From: JALOAR01 sp964348605
Lineage (GTDB): Bacteria > Patescibacteriota > Minisyncoccia > UBA6257 > Colwellbacteraceae
Length of the DNA: 34,495 nt
NCBI GenBank assembly: GCA_964348605.1
Contig: CAYGDC010000002.1
Location: 1-34,495, forward strand
Direction: 5' to 3'
The notes beneath the pieces were generated by a model. That model had not been told where the DNA came from. It did no database searches and saw only the letters and a program-made list of their open reading frames with translations. This document shows positions 15,663 through 23,680 of the stretch, piece by piece. A program made the position numbers and the translations under genes. Within the stretch, counting starts at the first letter, position 1. The number at the start of each line of letters is the position of its first letter.

Positions 15663-16214
15663 ATGTCTAAAATTGGTAAACAAATTATAAATATTCCTGA
15701 AAATGTTAAAGTTGAAATTCAAAACAACATCATTAAGTTTTCGGGAAACAACGGAATTCTTGAAGTTCCTATTCTTGCTGAGATATCTCCAAAATTAGAA
15801 AATAATATTCTTTCTTTTGATATTACCGCTGATAATAAGCAGGCTCGTTCTAACTGGGGCACGATGAGAGCTCTTTCTGCGAATGCTGTTTTAGGAGCTA
15901 CGAAAGACTTTACTAAAGAACTTAAAATTGAAGGAGTGGGATATAAGGCTAGCGTTGATGGAAATGCAGTTGTTTTTAATGTCGGCTACTCTCATCCAGT
16001 TAAAATTAATCTTCCCGAAGGCGTTAAAGCAGTTGTTGAAAAAAATATTGTTAAAATTTCAGGAGCAAATAAAAGCTTTGTCGGAGAAGTTGCCGCGAAA
16101 ATGAGAGCCGTAAGAAAACCAGAGCCATATAAGGGTACTGGCATCATGTATGTCGGAGAGATTATTAGAAGAAAATCCGGCAAAAAGGTTGCGGGAAGTG
16201 GTGAAGGAAAATAA
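15663..16214 (+). CDS. rplF: 50S ribosomal protein L6
   Basis: Binds near the sarcin-ricin loop where elongation factors dock. 183 residues, usual. Starts MSKIGKQIINIPENVKVEIQNNIIKFSGNNGIL; the C-terminal signature KPEPYKGTGIMYVGEIIRRKSGKKVAGSG is nearly canonical. Two tandem L6 folds. 10 nt after rpsH. Confidence 0.97.
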   Translation: MSKIGKQIINIPENVKVEIQNNIIKFSGNNGILEVPILAEISPKLENNILSFDITADNKQARSNWGTMRALSANAVLGATKDFTKELKIEGVGYKASVDGNAVVFNVGYSHPVKINLPEGVKAVVEKNIVKISGANKSFVGEVAAKMRAVRKPEPYKGTGIMYVGEIIRRKSGKKVAGSGEGK

Positions 16215-16229
16215 GATATAAACACCCAT

Positions 16230-16583
16230 ATGAATAGAATCAAAAAAAATAACTTAAAAGTTAAAAAAAGAGCCTTACGCATAAGAGCAAAACTTTTTGG
16301 TACGGCTACACGACCAAGGCTTTCAATTTTTAGAAGTAATCGCTACACTTATGCTCAGGCTATTGATGATAGCTCAAAAAAGACTCTTGTCGCAGCGTCA
16401 ACCAAAGAGCTCAAAATTAAAGCCAATAAATCGCTTCAAGCTTCATCGTTAGGAGAGGCAATAGCAGAAAAAGCAAAAAAAGCCGGTATTGAAGCTATGA
16501 TTTTTGATAAAGGTCCATATAAATATCATGGCAGAATCAAAAAAGTCGCCGAAGCCTTGAGGGCGTCTGGAATTAAAATTTAA
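16230..16583 (+). CDS. rplR: 50S ribosomal protein L18
   Basis: 5S rRNA-binding protein of the central protuberance. 117 residues. Contains RALRIRAKLFGTATRPRLSIFRSNRYTYAQAIDDSSKKTLVAASTKE and the C-terminal DKGPYKYHGRIKKVAEALRASGIKI, in place of the usual FDRGGYxYHGRVKALADAAREAGL. 15 nt after rplF. Confidence 0.97.
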   Translation: MNRIKKNNLKVKKRALRIRAKLFGTATRPRLSIFRSNRYTYAQAIDDSSKKTLVAASTKELKIKANKSLQASSLGEAIAEKAKKAGIEAMIFDKGPYKYHGRIKKVAEALRASGIKI

Positions 16584-16594
16584 ATACAATAATA

Positions 16595-17218
16595 ATGGCG
16601 GAAGAAATACAAAAAACAAGCAATACTCAAATAATAAGCCCAACTAATACTAATGCTCGCGTGGCAACAGCAGGCGATGTTTCAACGAATAGGGGACGCG
16701 GATCATTTGGGCCCTCCACTCGCCGAGACGGCGAAAGAAGAGGTGGCGGTCGTCGTGGCGGCCCTCGTCAAGAAAAAGAAAGAGATGGTTTTAATGAGAC
16801 CGTGCTTGATTTAAGACGCGTAACTCGCGTTGTAGCCGGAGGAAAGCGTTTTCGTTTTAGAGCAACTATTGTAATTGGAGATGGCAAAGGAACAGTTGCT
16901 GTTGGCGTTGCAAAAGGAGCTGATGTTCAGCAAGCAATACAAAAAGCTAAGTCCGCCGCGAAAAAATCTCTTATAACTTTCAAGATTATTAATAACACCA
17001 TAGCTCATGAAGTCACAGCCAAGTTTTCTGCTGCTCAAGTTATGTTACGCCCAGCAAAAGAAGGGCACGGGCTTATGGCCGGAGGCGCAGTAAGGGCCGT
17101 GATGTCTCTTTCGGGCGTGAAAGATGTTACCGCTAAATGTTTAGGCGGGACAAAAAATAAACTCACAAATGCTATGGCAACTATAGAAGCTCTTAAGAAA
17201 TTAAAAACCTCTAAATAA
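16595..17218 (+). CDS. rpsE: 30S ribosomal protein S5 with N-terminal extension
   Basis: Fidelity protein at the mRNA entrance. 207 residues; the core starts near residue 66 (FNETVLDLRRVTRVVAGGKRFRFRATIVIGDGKGTVAVGVAKGADVQQAIQKAK) and continues through PAKEGHGLMAGGAVRAVMSLSGVKDVTAKCLGGTKNKLTNAMATIEAL. The first about 65 residues are Ser/Thr-rich then Arg/Gly-rich (RRDGERRGGGRRGGPRQ) and look disordered and RNA-binding. rplO follows after 2 nt with no rpmD (L30), which all known CPR bacteria lack. Confidence 0.97.
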   Translation: MAEEIQKTSNTQIISPTNTNARVATAGDVSTNRGRGSFGPSTRRDGERRGGGRRGGPRQEKERDGFNETVLDLRRVTRVVAGGKRFRFRATIVIGDGKGTVAVGVAKGADVQQAIQKAKSAAKKSLITFKIINNTIAHEVTAKFSAAQVMLRPAKEGHGLMAGGAVRAVMSLSGVKDVTAKCLGGTKNKLTNAMATIEALKKLKTSK

Positions 17219-17220
17219 AA

Positions 17221-17409
17221 ATGCAGTTACACGAATTACAACCAAATCATTACAATAAAGAAGCAAAAAGAATTGCTCGTGGAGGCAAGCGTGGTCGCAC
17301 TTCTGGAAGAGGGCAAAAAGGTCAAAAATCTCGTTCAGGTAGAAAAATTCGTCCAGCAATTAGAGATTTTGTACAAAGACTACCGAAATTAAGAGGAAAG
17401 CATGGATAA
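17221..17409 (+). CDS. rplO: 50S ribosomal protein L15, N-terminal part only
   Basis: 62 residues against the usual about 145. It has the extended rRNA-binding arm (MQLHELQPNHYNKEAKRIARGGKRGRTSGRGQKGQKSRSGRKIRPAIRDFVQRLPKLRGKHG), ending at the point matching E. coli LYRRLPKFGF. The whole C-terminal globular domain is absent. It is not a sequencing frameshift hiding the rest, because secY starts inside it (17402, 8-nt overlap) with a normal N-terminus and no room is left. Probably a genuine reduced L15 that still threads into 23S rRNA. Confidence 0.88.
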   Translation: MQLHELQPNHYNKEAKRIARGGKRGRTSGRGQKGQKSRSGRKIRPAIRDFVQRLPKLRGKHG

Positions 17410-18679
17410 ATTATTAGAAATATTTAGGCATCCCGATATTAAGAAAAAAGTCTTAATTATTTTAGGCTTACTTGTTTTTTTTAGATTACTTGCGGCAATT
17501 CCTTTGCCAGGAGTTAATTTAGAGGCGCTAAGAAACCTTCTTGCTGCTAATAATTTTTTCGGTATTATGAATATCTTCTCTGGAGGAGCAATGGGAAACC
17601 TTTCCATCGCTCTATTAGGAGTCGGCCCTTATATCACGGCAACAATTATTTTACAGGTTTTAACTATGATATTTCCTCACCTCAAAGAGATATATCATGA
17701 AGATGGTGCCGCTGGAAGAGCTAAGTTTAATAGATTAGGAAGACTAATAACTGTTCCGCTTGCCATATTACAAACTTACGCACTATTAACTTTCCTCGTT
17801 ACTCAACAAGTGTTTCCAGCCTTTAGTGTTTTAGATTTTTCTTTTTGGGTTAATGCGCTTACTGCCACAGCAGCATCTATGATTCTATTGTGGGTTGGGG
17901 AAATTATTGATGAGCAAAAATTTGGCAACGGTGTTTCTCTTATTATTTTTGCGGGCATTGTTGCTGGCTTTCCTATGGCGCTTGGCGGTGTTTACCTTCA
18001 ATTAATCCAAGGACTTATGAGATGGGACGCCCTTATTATATTTGCCGTTTTTACGCTTGTGGTTATTGCTGGAGTAGTATTTGTAAATCAAGGAGAACAT
18101 AAAGTAATTGTTTCTTATCCAAAGCGGATAAAGGGCAATAAGGTCTATGGCGGAGTTGAGTCTTATTTGCCTATCAGAGTAAATCAAGCAGGAGTTATTC
18201 CTATTATTTTTGCTATGGCGATGCTTTCTTTTCCGCAGATGATAGGGCAAATTATTATAAGCTTTGCTCCAGGATTTGGCACAGGCATAAACGAAGCAAT
18301 TACTCGATTTATGACCAATCAATTTGCATACGGCATTCTCTATTTTTTGCTTGTTTTTCTCTTCACTTATTTTTATACAGCAGTGGTCTTCAATCCACAA
18401 GAAATATCTAAAAACTTGCAACGCTCTGGCGGATTTATTTCTGGCATTAGGCCAGGAGATCCGACTGCAAAACACCTAAGCTCTATTGTTAGTAAAATTA
18501 CTCTTTTTGGAGCGCTTTTTTTAGGACTTATCGCTGTTCTTCCTATCGTAACACAAGCCTTAGTTAATCAAAATTTTGTAATTGGCGGCACAGCGCTTTT
18601 GATTGTTGTTTCTGTGGCTCTAGACTCCTGGAAACAAATTGACGCTCAACTTAAAATGCGCGAATACGAAATTGCGTAG
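17402..18679 (+). CDS. secY: Protein translocase subunit SecY
   Basis: Channel-forming subunit of the Sec translocon. 425 residues with ten predicted TM segments, from KKKVLIILGLLVFFRLLAAIPLPGV (TM1) onward. Typical: FSGGAMGNLSIALLGVGPYITATIILQVL, NGVSLIIFAGIVAGFP, YLPIRVNQAGVIPIIFAMAMLSFPQ, ISKNLQRSGGFISGIRPGDPTAKHL. Works with SecD and SecF encoded at 971-3212. Overlaps rplO by 8 nt. AGAGGA lies shortly before its ATG, but within rplO codons, so it may be chance. Confidence 0.98.
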   Translation: MDKLLEIFRHPDIKKKVLIILGLLVFFRLLAAIPLPGVNLEALRNLLAANNFFGIMNIFSGGAMGNLSIALLGVGPYITATIILQVLTMIFPHLKEIYHEDGAAGRAKFNRLGRLITVPLAILQTYALLTFLVTQQVFPAFSVLDFSFWVNALTATAASMILLWVGEIIDEQKFGNGVSLIIFAGIVAGFPMALGGVYLQLIQGLMRWDALIIFAVFTLVVIAGVVFVNQGEHKVIVSYPKRIKGNKVYGGVESYLPIRVNQAGVIPIIFAMAMLSFPQMIGQIIISFAPGFGTGINEAITRFMTNQFAYGILYFLLVFLFTYFYTAVVFNPQEISKNLQRSGGFISGIRPGDPTAKHLSSIVSKITLFGALFLGLIAVLPIVTQALVNQNFVIGGTALLIVVSVALDSWKQIDAQLKMREYEIA

Positions 18680-18884
18680 AGACTTCAATTTGTATTTTAT
18701 TTTTATTAAAACTTTTTTACTTTTAAGCTTTATCGCAAAACAGGCTTTAAGCTTTTAAGCTTCCCACGAAAGCGAGCTTTTGAAATAGTGACGAGAGAAA
18801 TGCGATCTCTATAAAAGCGGTTCTCGCGTAGCGAAAAAATTTATGCTTTCAATCTTTAGTCTTTGCGTTTTGGTTTTCTTTGCA
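18680..18884 (+). repeat. secY-adk intergenic region with REP-like palindromic pieces
   Basis: A/T-rich spacer without a gene. It holds AAGCTTTTAAGCTT (palindrome), CTTTTAAGCTTCC at 18752-18764 followed by CACGAAAGCGAG, then TCGCGTAGCGA and an A-run. The 13-mer CTTTTAAGCTTCC followed by a CG-AAGCG or CG-TAGCG core recurs at 29519-29542, so both belong to a small dispersed palindromic repeat. No convincing terminator after secY was seen. Confidence 0.5.
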
Positions 18885-18890
18885 TATAAT
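18885..18890 (+). promoter_or_regulatory. -10 box of adk-like gene (leaderless arrangement)
   Basis: Perfect TATAAT (18885-18890), exactly 6 nt before ATG at 18897. The -35 region is weak (TTTGCG at 18862-18867 with a 17-nt spacer). The predicted +1 is the A of the start codon. Confidence 0.55.
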
Positions 18891-18896
18891 TATTAT

Positions 18897-19562
18897 ATGC
18901 AAAAATATGCCATTATTTTTTATGGACCACCAGGAGCGGGCAAAGGAACGCAAGCAGATGGGGTCGCCCAGAAATATGGGTTTACTCATCTTGATTCAGG
19001 CAAGCATATTGAGAAAATAATTCATACTCCATCTTTACAAAAAAGTAGAATTATTCAAAAACAAAGAAAATTATTTTTATCTGGCAAGCTTACTGATCCT
19101 GCTTGGTTTGGTGCTGAAATCAAAAAATATATTAAAAAAATAGCTATTGAGGGGAAAAGCTTGATAATGAGTGGTAGTCCACGCACAATAGAAGAGGCCT
19201 TTGAATTAAAAGGTGGCGGTGTTGCAAACACACTTATTAAAAATTACGGATTAAAAAATATTCTTATTATATTTTTAAATATTCCAGTCGCAGAATCTGT
19301 TAAGAGAAATTCTAAGCGTGGACGAATTGGTCTCGATGAGCCAGCTATTATAAGAGTGAGGTGTTGTGAATATAAAAAAAGAACTTTGCCAGTTATCGCA
19401 GAAATGAAAAAATTAGGAATAAAAGTCGTAAAAATTAATGGCAATGCTCCTAAGGGGGTTATCGCACGCGCTGTTTTAAAAGAAATTAAATTATTTTTAC
19501 AATGTCAAAAATCAAATCCGCAAGAGATATTGAATTGCTCGCGGTGTCGGGAAGCATCTTAA
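18897..19562 (+). CDS. adk: Adenylate kinase-like nucleoside monophosphate kinase
   Basis: P-loop NMP kinase interconverting AMP, ATP and ADP, at the conserved secY-adk-map position. ATG at 18897 chosen (MQKYAIIFYGPPGAGKGTQ) because a start at 18843 precedes the promoter. 221 residues; P-loop G10-K16. Divergent: the AMP-site STGDLLR is LDSGKHIEKII, and DGFPR is SGSPRT, with the Arg kept. A short lid (KRGRIGLDEPAIIRVRCCEYKKRTLPVI) lacks a zinc knuckle. The last about 20 residues overlap map by 61 nt and look like a run-on tail. Family call firm, exact substrate less so. Confidence 0.75.
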   Translation: MQKYAIIFYGPPGAGKGTQADGVAQKYGFTHLDSGKHIEKIIHTPSLQKSRIIQKQRKLFLSGKLTDPAWFGAEIKKYIKKIAIEGKSLIMSGSPRTIEEAFELKGGGVANTLIKNYGLKNILIIFLNIPVAESVKRNSKRGRIGLDEPAIIRVRCCEYKKRTLPVIAEMKKLGIKVVKINGNAPKGVIARAVLKEIKLFLQCQKSNPQEILNCSRCREAS

Positions 19563-20263
19563 AATCTGTTTTAAATGAAACTGTTAAGGCCGCAAAACCA
19601 GGTGTTAAGCTATCTTTTCTTGATCGATTAGCAGCGGATCTAATCGCTTCTCATAACGCCAAGCCATCATTTTTAGGATATAGGCCAGAGGGAGCTAAAA
19701 AAACGTATCCCGCATCTATCACTACTTCGCTGGACAGTGTGGTTGTGCATGGCATACCAAATAATCAAACCCTACAAGAGGGATGCGTATTAAAAATTGA
19801 TATAGGCGTTAACTATAAGGGTTATTTTACTGATTCGGCGCGAACAATTATTATTGGCAATAAAAAAACAAAAGCGATTAAAAAATTAATAAAAGCAACC
19901 GAAGAGGCTCTTTATGCTGGCATAGCAGAAGTCTCGCCAGGTAAAAGATTAGGAGACATTGGCTTTGCTATCTCTGCTGTCGCACAAAAGTATGGCGCTA
20001 ATGTTATAGCAGGACTTGCAGGACATGGAGTTGGTTTTGCACCCCATGAAGATCCATTAGTTTTAAACATAGGTCGTAAAGGGTCAGGCATCCTTATCGA
20101 AGAAGGAATGGTGCTGGCGCTTGAGCCGATGTTCTCACTTGGCAGCTCAGCAGTTTTTGAGCTTCCTGATGGAAGCTTCAAAACTGTAGATAATGCTATT
20201 ACTGCTCATTTTGAACATACGGTAGCGGCACTAAGCTCCGGCCCCAAAATCTTAACTGCTTAA
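19502..20263 (+). CDS. map: Methionine aminopeptidase, type I
   Basis: Removes the initiator Met from nascent proteins. 253 residues. All five metal-ligand motifs are present: DIGVNYKGYFTDSART (two Asp), GHGVGFAPHEDP (His), ALEPMF (Glu) and FEHTVA (Glu); the substrate-binding His is in VVHGIPN. The start MSKIKSARDIELLAVSG matches the family N-terminus, which supports the 61-nt overlap with adk. The usual next genes (infA, rpmJ, rpsM, rpsK) do not follow. Confidence 0.97.
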   Translation: MSKIKSARDIELLAVSGSILKSVLNETVKAAKPGVKLSFLDRLAADLIASHNAKPSFLGYRPEGAKKTYPASITTSLDSVVVHGIPNNQTLQEGCVLKIDIGVNYKGYFTDSARTIIIGNKKTKAIKKLIKATEEALYAGIAEVSPGKRLGDIGFAISAVAQKYGANVIAGLAGHGVGFAPHEDPLVLNIGRKGSGILIEEGMVLALEPMFSLGSSAVFELPDGSFKTVDNAITAHFEHTVAALSSGPKILTA

Positions 20264-20308
20264 TTTGTATTATTACATTAATAGTCGCTTGTCGTTAGTT
20301 ATATTTTT

Positions 20309-20337
20309 TTGACTTTTAGTCTTTGAATTTCTAATAT
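20309..20337 (+). promoter_or_regulatory. Promoter of the first mreB-like gene (leaderless arrangement)
   Basis: TTGACT (20309-20314), 17-nt spacer, TAATAT (20332-20337), then exactly 6 nt to ATG at 20344. A well-spaced sigma-70-type promoter with the +1 on the start codon. It separates the ribosomal block from the envelope block. Confidence 0.65.
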
Positions 20338-20343
20338 GTAGTC

Positions 20344-21354
20344 ATGTTTGTAAAACAAATTGGGATTGATCTCGGAACCACTAATACCGTTGTCTATACT
20401 CCCAGGAAAGGATTTGTTATCAATGAGCCAACAATAGTTGCTTTAAGTCTACCTAGTAATAAAGTTTTAGCTGTAGGCCACGAAGCCAAAGAAATGATAG
20501 GACGCACGCCAGGCGATATTTTAGCTTATCGTCCACTAAAAGATGGAGTCATCGCTGACTACTATATCACCAGAGCAATGCTCACTTATTTTATTAAGAA
20601 GGCATCTGGCAGATTTAATTTTTGGCGGCCAGATGTAGTTATTTCTGTGCCTGCAGGCATTACTCCCACTGAAAAAAGAGCTGTCTTAAATGCCGCTACT
20701 GAGGCAGGCGCAAAAAATTCTTATGTTGTCAGAGAGCCCTTGCTTGCTGCTTTAGGCGCTGGCATTCCGATTAATTCTTCGTCTGGCAATATGATTATTA
20801 ATATCGGTGGCGGAACAAGTGAAGTCGCCGTTATTTCTCTCGGAAGCGTTGTTTGTTTTTCAAGTCTTCGAGTTGCTGGCAATAAGTTTGATGCTGCTAT
20901 TATAGAATATGTTAAAAAGAAACATTCTTTAGCAATTGGTGAGCAAACTGCTGAAGCCGCTAAAATTGCCGCTGGCTCAGCACTGCCTTTAAAAAATAAA
21001 ATTGAATTTGAAATAAGAGGAAGAGATTTAATTAAAGGACTTCCTAAAGATGTTGTTATTACCTCAAATGAAATTGCGGAAGCCCTAAACCCCCTACTTT
21101 TAGATGTTGCCGCTTCTGTTCAAAATGTATTTAACGAAACCCCTCCTGAGCTTGTAGCAGACATTATGGAAAAAGGACTAATTGTTTCAGGCGGTGGCGC
21201 AAACCTAAGAAGCATAGACGAATTCTTTAATAGGATATTAGGCGTAGAGTCTTACATTGCAGAAGACCCTCTTCTCTGTGTTGCAAAAGGCTCTGGCGCG
21301 ATCTTAAATCATCTTGATGCTTATAAAAAAACTCTTCTTAATAAAAATAATTAA
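20344..21354 (+). CDS. mreB: MreB-like actin homologue, variant copy
   Basis: Bacterial actin that directs lateral wall synthesis. 336 residues. Phosphate-1 is GIDLGTTNTVVYTPRKG, followed by NEPTIVAL, RTPGDILAYRPLKDGVIADYY, and an adenosine-region GLIVSGGGANLRSIDEFF. The phosphate-2 motif reads MIINIGGGTSEVAVISLG: Asn153 (codon AAT, 20800-20802) replaces the Asp that positions Mg/ATP, and VREP replaces VEEP. A second, canonical MreB lies at 24876. This copy heads its own unit and overlaps holB by 1 nt. It may bind but hydrolyse ATP poorly; that is inference. Confidence 0.9.
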   Translation: MFVKQIGIDLGTTNTVVYTPRKGFVINEPTIVALSLPSNKVLAVGHEAKEMIGRTPGDILAYRPLKDGVIADYYITRAMLTYFIKKASGRFNFWRPDVVISVPAGITPTEKRAVLNAATEAGAKNSYVVREPLLAALGAGIPINSSSGNMIINIGGGTSEVAVISLGSVVCFSSLRVAGNKFDAAIIEYVKKKHSLAIGEQTAEAAKIAAGSALPLKNKIEFEIRGRDLIKGLPKDVVITSNEIAEALNPLLLDVAASVQNVFNETPPELVADIMEKGLIVSGGGANLRSIDEFFNRILGVESYIAEDPLLCVAKGSGAILNHLDAYKKTLLNKNN

Positions 21355-22121
21355 TGCTTTTAGGCCGAGATAAAGAAAGTAAAATAATAAAGCGGCTAAA
21401 AGAAAACAATCTTTTAGCGGGGAGTTTTATTTTTTTTGGCGAATCACAAGTTGGAAAATTTACTTTTGCGGATGAACTTACTCGTGAATTAGAAGGCAAT
21501 CCTTTTGTTTGTCAAGAAAGACTAATTATCTGTTCTGGTGAGTCTAAAATTGGTATTGACGCGATAAGAGAAATGAAACTTTTTCTTCGCAAGCGTCCAG
21601 CCATGTCAGCTTTTCGCTCAGTTATTATCAAAGACGCGCACAAAATGACTTCCGAAGCACAAAACGCCGCCTTAAAAATAGTAGAAGAGCCCCCTCCTTA
21701 CGCTTTAATAATCTTTATTGCTCGAGGAATTGATAGTATTTTGCCAACTCTATCATCACGATTAAGAAGACTTTATTTTCCGCGCGTTCCAAAACATGAT
21801 ATGATATCTTGGCTTATAGCAAGCCATAATATTTCTGAAAAAGAAGCGGAGAACATTGCAGAAATTTCTTTTGGCGCTCCAGGCTTTGCTCTTCAAGTTA
21901 TAAAAGAAATGAGTGCAAAAAAAACAAAGTCTGTTACCATCCCTAAAAAATTTAACTCGACAGAAGAATATGACGAATTTATAAAAAAATATCTTATAAA
22001 GCTATATCATGACAAAAATAAAAATTCAGTTATCTTAAAAAAAGTGCTAAGAATAATAGAGTTATCATCAAAATTCAATACTAATAAAAAACTTCAAATA
22101 CAGTCGGTTTTTAATTTTTAA
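21354..22121 (+). CDS. holB: DNA polymerase III subunit delta prime
   Basis: Clamp-loader subunit that helps load the sliding clamp. 255 residues. Family features: FIFFGESQVGKFTFADELTREL (degenerate P-loop, GK followed by Phe instead of Ser/Thr, as expected for a non-ATPase subunit), SKIGIDAIREMKLFLRKRPAMSAFRSVIIKDAHKMTSEAQNAALKIVEEPPPYALIIFIARGIDSILPTLSSRLRRLYF. The sensor-type SRC motif reads SRL. No zinc-binding Cys set as in E. coli. Start overlaps the stop of mreB (TAATG). Confidence 0.88.
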   Translation: MLLGRDKESKIIKRLKENNLLAGSFIFFGESQVGKFTFADELTRELEGNPFVCQERLIICSGESKIGIDAIREMKLFLRKRPAMSAFRSVIIKDAHKMTSEAQNAALKIVEEPPPYALIIFIARGIDSILPTLSSRLRRLYFPRVPKHDMISWLIASHNISEKEAENIAEISFGAPGFALQVIKEMSAKKTKSVTIPKKFNSTEEYDEFIKKYLIKLYHDKNKNSVILKKVLRIIELSSKFNTNKKLQIQSVFNF

Positions 22122-22137
22122 TTAATCAAAAAACACT

Positions 22138-22668
22138 ATGGACCCATTAAAAGAAATATCTATAAAAATGGATGAAATAATTACTTTTGTGAAAGATGAG
22201 TTTTCTAAAATTCGCACAAATAGGCCAACAACTCGGTTAGTAGAGCATATTAAAGTTTCGTACATGAGTACTGAAGTGCAGCTCATTCATATCGCGACTC
22301 TAAGCATTAGTCCTCCGCGAGATATTATTGTTTCTCCTTGGGACAAAAGCGCAATACCAGCGATTACTAAATCAATTGAAGAAGCGGGCATAGGCCTTGG
22401 TATTTCGGCTGATAGCAGTGGGGTACGACTTACAATGCCAGAGCTTACTGGAGAAAGAAAGCAAGAGTTAATTAAGCTTATTAAAATCATCGCTGAAGAA
22501 AACAGAATTAAGATGCGAGCAGAGCGTAATAAAATTGTGAAAGAGCTAGAATCTTTGCCTGAAGATCAAAAATTTAGGGGAAAAAATAATCTTCAGAAGC
22601 TCGTAGATGATTTTAATGATCAGATTGATAATTTAATAGAAGTAAAGATTACAGAGATAGAATCTTAA
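22138..22668 (+). CDS. frr: Ribosome recycling factor
   Basis: With EF-G splits ribosomes after termination. 176 residues, usual about 185. Contains KIRTNRPTTRLVEHIKVSYMSTEVQLIHIATLSISPPRDIIVSPWDKSAIPAITKSIEEAGIGLGISADSSGVRLTMPELTGERKQELIKLIK and the long helical C-terminus. The frr-rseP-proS order is a common bacterial arrangement, here without the isoprenoid genes usually between. Confidence 0.97.
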   Translation: MDPLKEISIKMDEIITFVKDEFSKIRTNRPTTRLVEHIKVSYMSTEVQLIHIATLSISPPRDIIVSPWDKSAIPAITKSIEEAGIGLGISADSSGVRLTMPELTGERKQELIKLIKIIAEENRIKMRAERNKIVKELESLPEDQKFRGKNNLQKLVDDFNDQIDNLIEVKITEIES

Positions 22669-22674
22669 AAAAAC

Positions 22675-23667
22675 ATGGAATTTATCTTCACAGCGACACT
22701 TGTCATTATTTTCTTTGCTATTTTAATCTTAGGTCACGAAATCGGCCATTTTATGGCCGCAAAATTTCTTAACTTTGAAGTTCAGGAGCTTGGCTTTGGC
22801 TTACCGCCAAAAATTTTTGGACGTAAATGGCGAGGTACGGAATACTCTCTAAATGCTATTCCTTTTGGTGGGTTTGTAAGGGTGCCTGCGCTTGATTATT
22901 CAACAGAAGAATCTTTCACAATTCCTTTATGGAAAAAGGCGATCGTTTTTACTTCGGGAGTTTTTATGAATTTTATTATCGCATGGGCGGTCTTTTCAAT
23001 TATCTTTATGATTGGTGCCCCCAAAGGAGTGTATGTAAGCGCTATAATAGACAATTCCCCAGCACAAATTGCCGGAATAGAGGCGGGTGATAAGTTAATT
23101 GATTTCCAGTATCTCGCTCCGCTTATAAATATGATAGGAAATACTGAGCCTGGAAATTCGCTTACTCTTCGCGTAGAGCGTCAAAGAAAAATTTTAAATA
23201 TCGCGGTGACTCCAATTATGGACGAAGGAGTCAGTCGCATAGGAGTAGAGCTTATGGAAACTGGCTTTCCTAAAGAAGGATTTTTACAAAGCCTTAGATC
23301 AGGTATAGAGACTACTTGGTCTTTTATTGTAAAAATTCTCGAGGCGCTTATAGCAATGCTACGCTATCGTAATTTTGATAATGCTGCTGGCCCAATAGAG
23401 GTCTTTGTTGCTATTCAAGTTACAGAAGATATGGGAATTATCTATTTTTTACAACTTTTAGGAGTGGTTTCGTTAAATCTTATGATAATCAATCTTTTGC
23501 CCTTGCCTGCGCTTGATGGGGGACACATGCTAATTCTGTTGGTTGAAAAAATCAGAAGAAAACCGATTAATAAACAATTGATTTTACGGATAAACTCTCT
23601 ATTTTATTCCCTTTTGTTGCTTTTAATGTTTATTGTTACAATAAGGGGCATAATCAGGCTTTTTTAA
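22675..23667 (+). CDS. rseP: Site-2 intramembrane metalloprotease, RseP family
   Basis: M50 protease that cuts within membrane segments, for example of anti-sigma factors or leftover signal peptides. 330 residues. Zinc motif H21-E22-I-G-H25 in TM1, then GFGLPPKIFGRKWRGTEYSLNAIPFGGFV. A single PDZ-like region (KGVYVSAIIDNSPAQIAGIEAGDKLIDF). The second catalytic motif NLLPLPALDGGHML has D281. No sigma/anti-sigma pair is seen nearby, so the target is unknown. 6 nt after frr. Confidence 0.95.
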   Translation: MEFIFTATLVIIFFAILILGHEIGHFMAAKFLNFEVQELGFGLPPKIFGRKWRGTEYSLNAIPFGGFVRVPALDYSTEESFTIPLWKKAIVFTSGVFMNFIIAWAVFSIIFMIGAPKGVYVSAIIDNSPAQIAGIEAGDKLIDFQYLAPLINMIGNTEPGNSLTLRVERQRKILNIAVTPIMDEGVSRIGVELMETGFPKEGFLQSLRSGIETTWSFIVKILEALIAMLRYRNFDNAAGPIEVFVAIQVTEDMGIIYFLQLLGVVSLNLMIINLLPLPALDGGHMLILLVEKIRRKPINKQLILRINSLFYSLLLLLMFIVTIRGIIRLF

Positions 23668-23680
23668 ATATTTGCTATCT

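Noticed and set aside
18843..18896. Hydrophobic N-terminal extension of adk
   Set aside because: It precedes the TATAAT box and the P-loop kinase begins at MQKYAIIFYG.
20281..20343. Leader peptide or riboswitch before the first mreB
   Set aside because: The promoter sits directly at the start codon, leaving no transcribed leader.
23672..23680. TTG start for proS
   Set aside because: ATG nine bases later gives the usual N-terminus.
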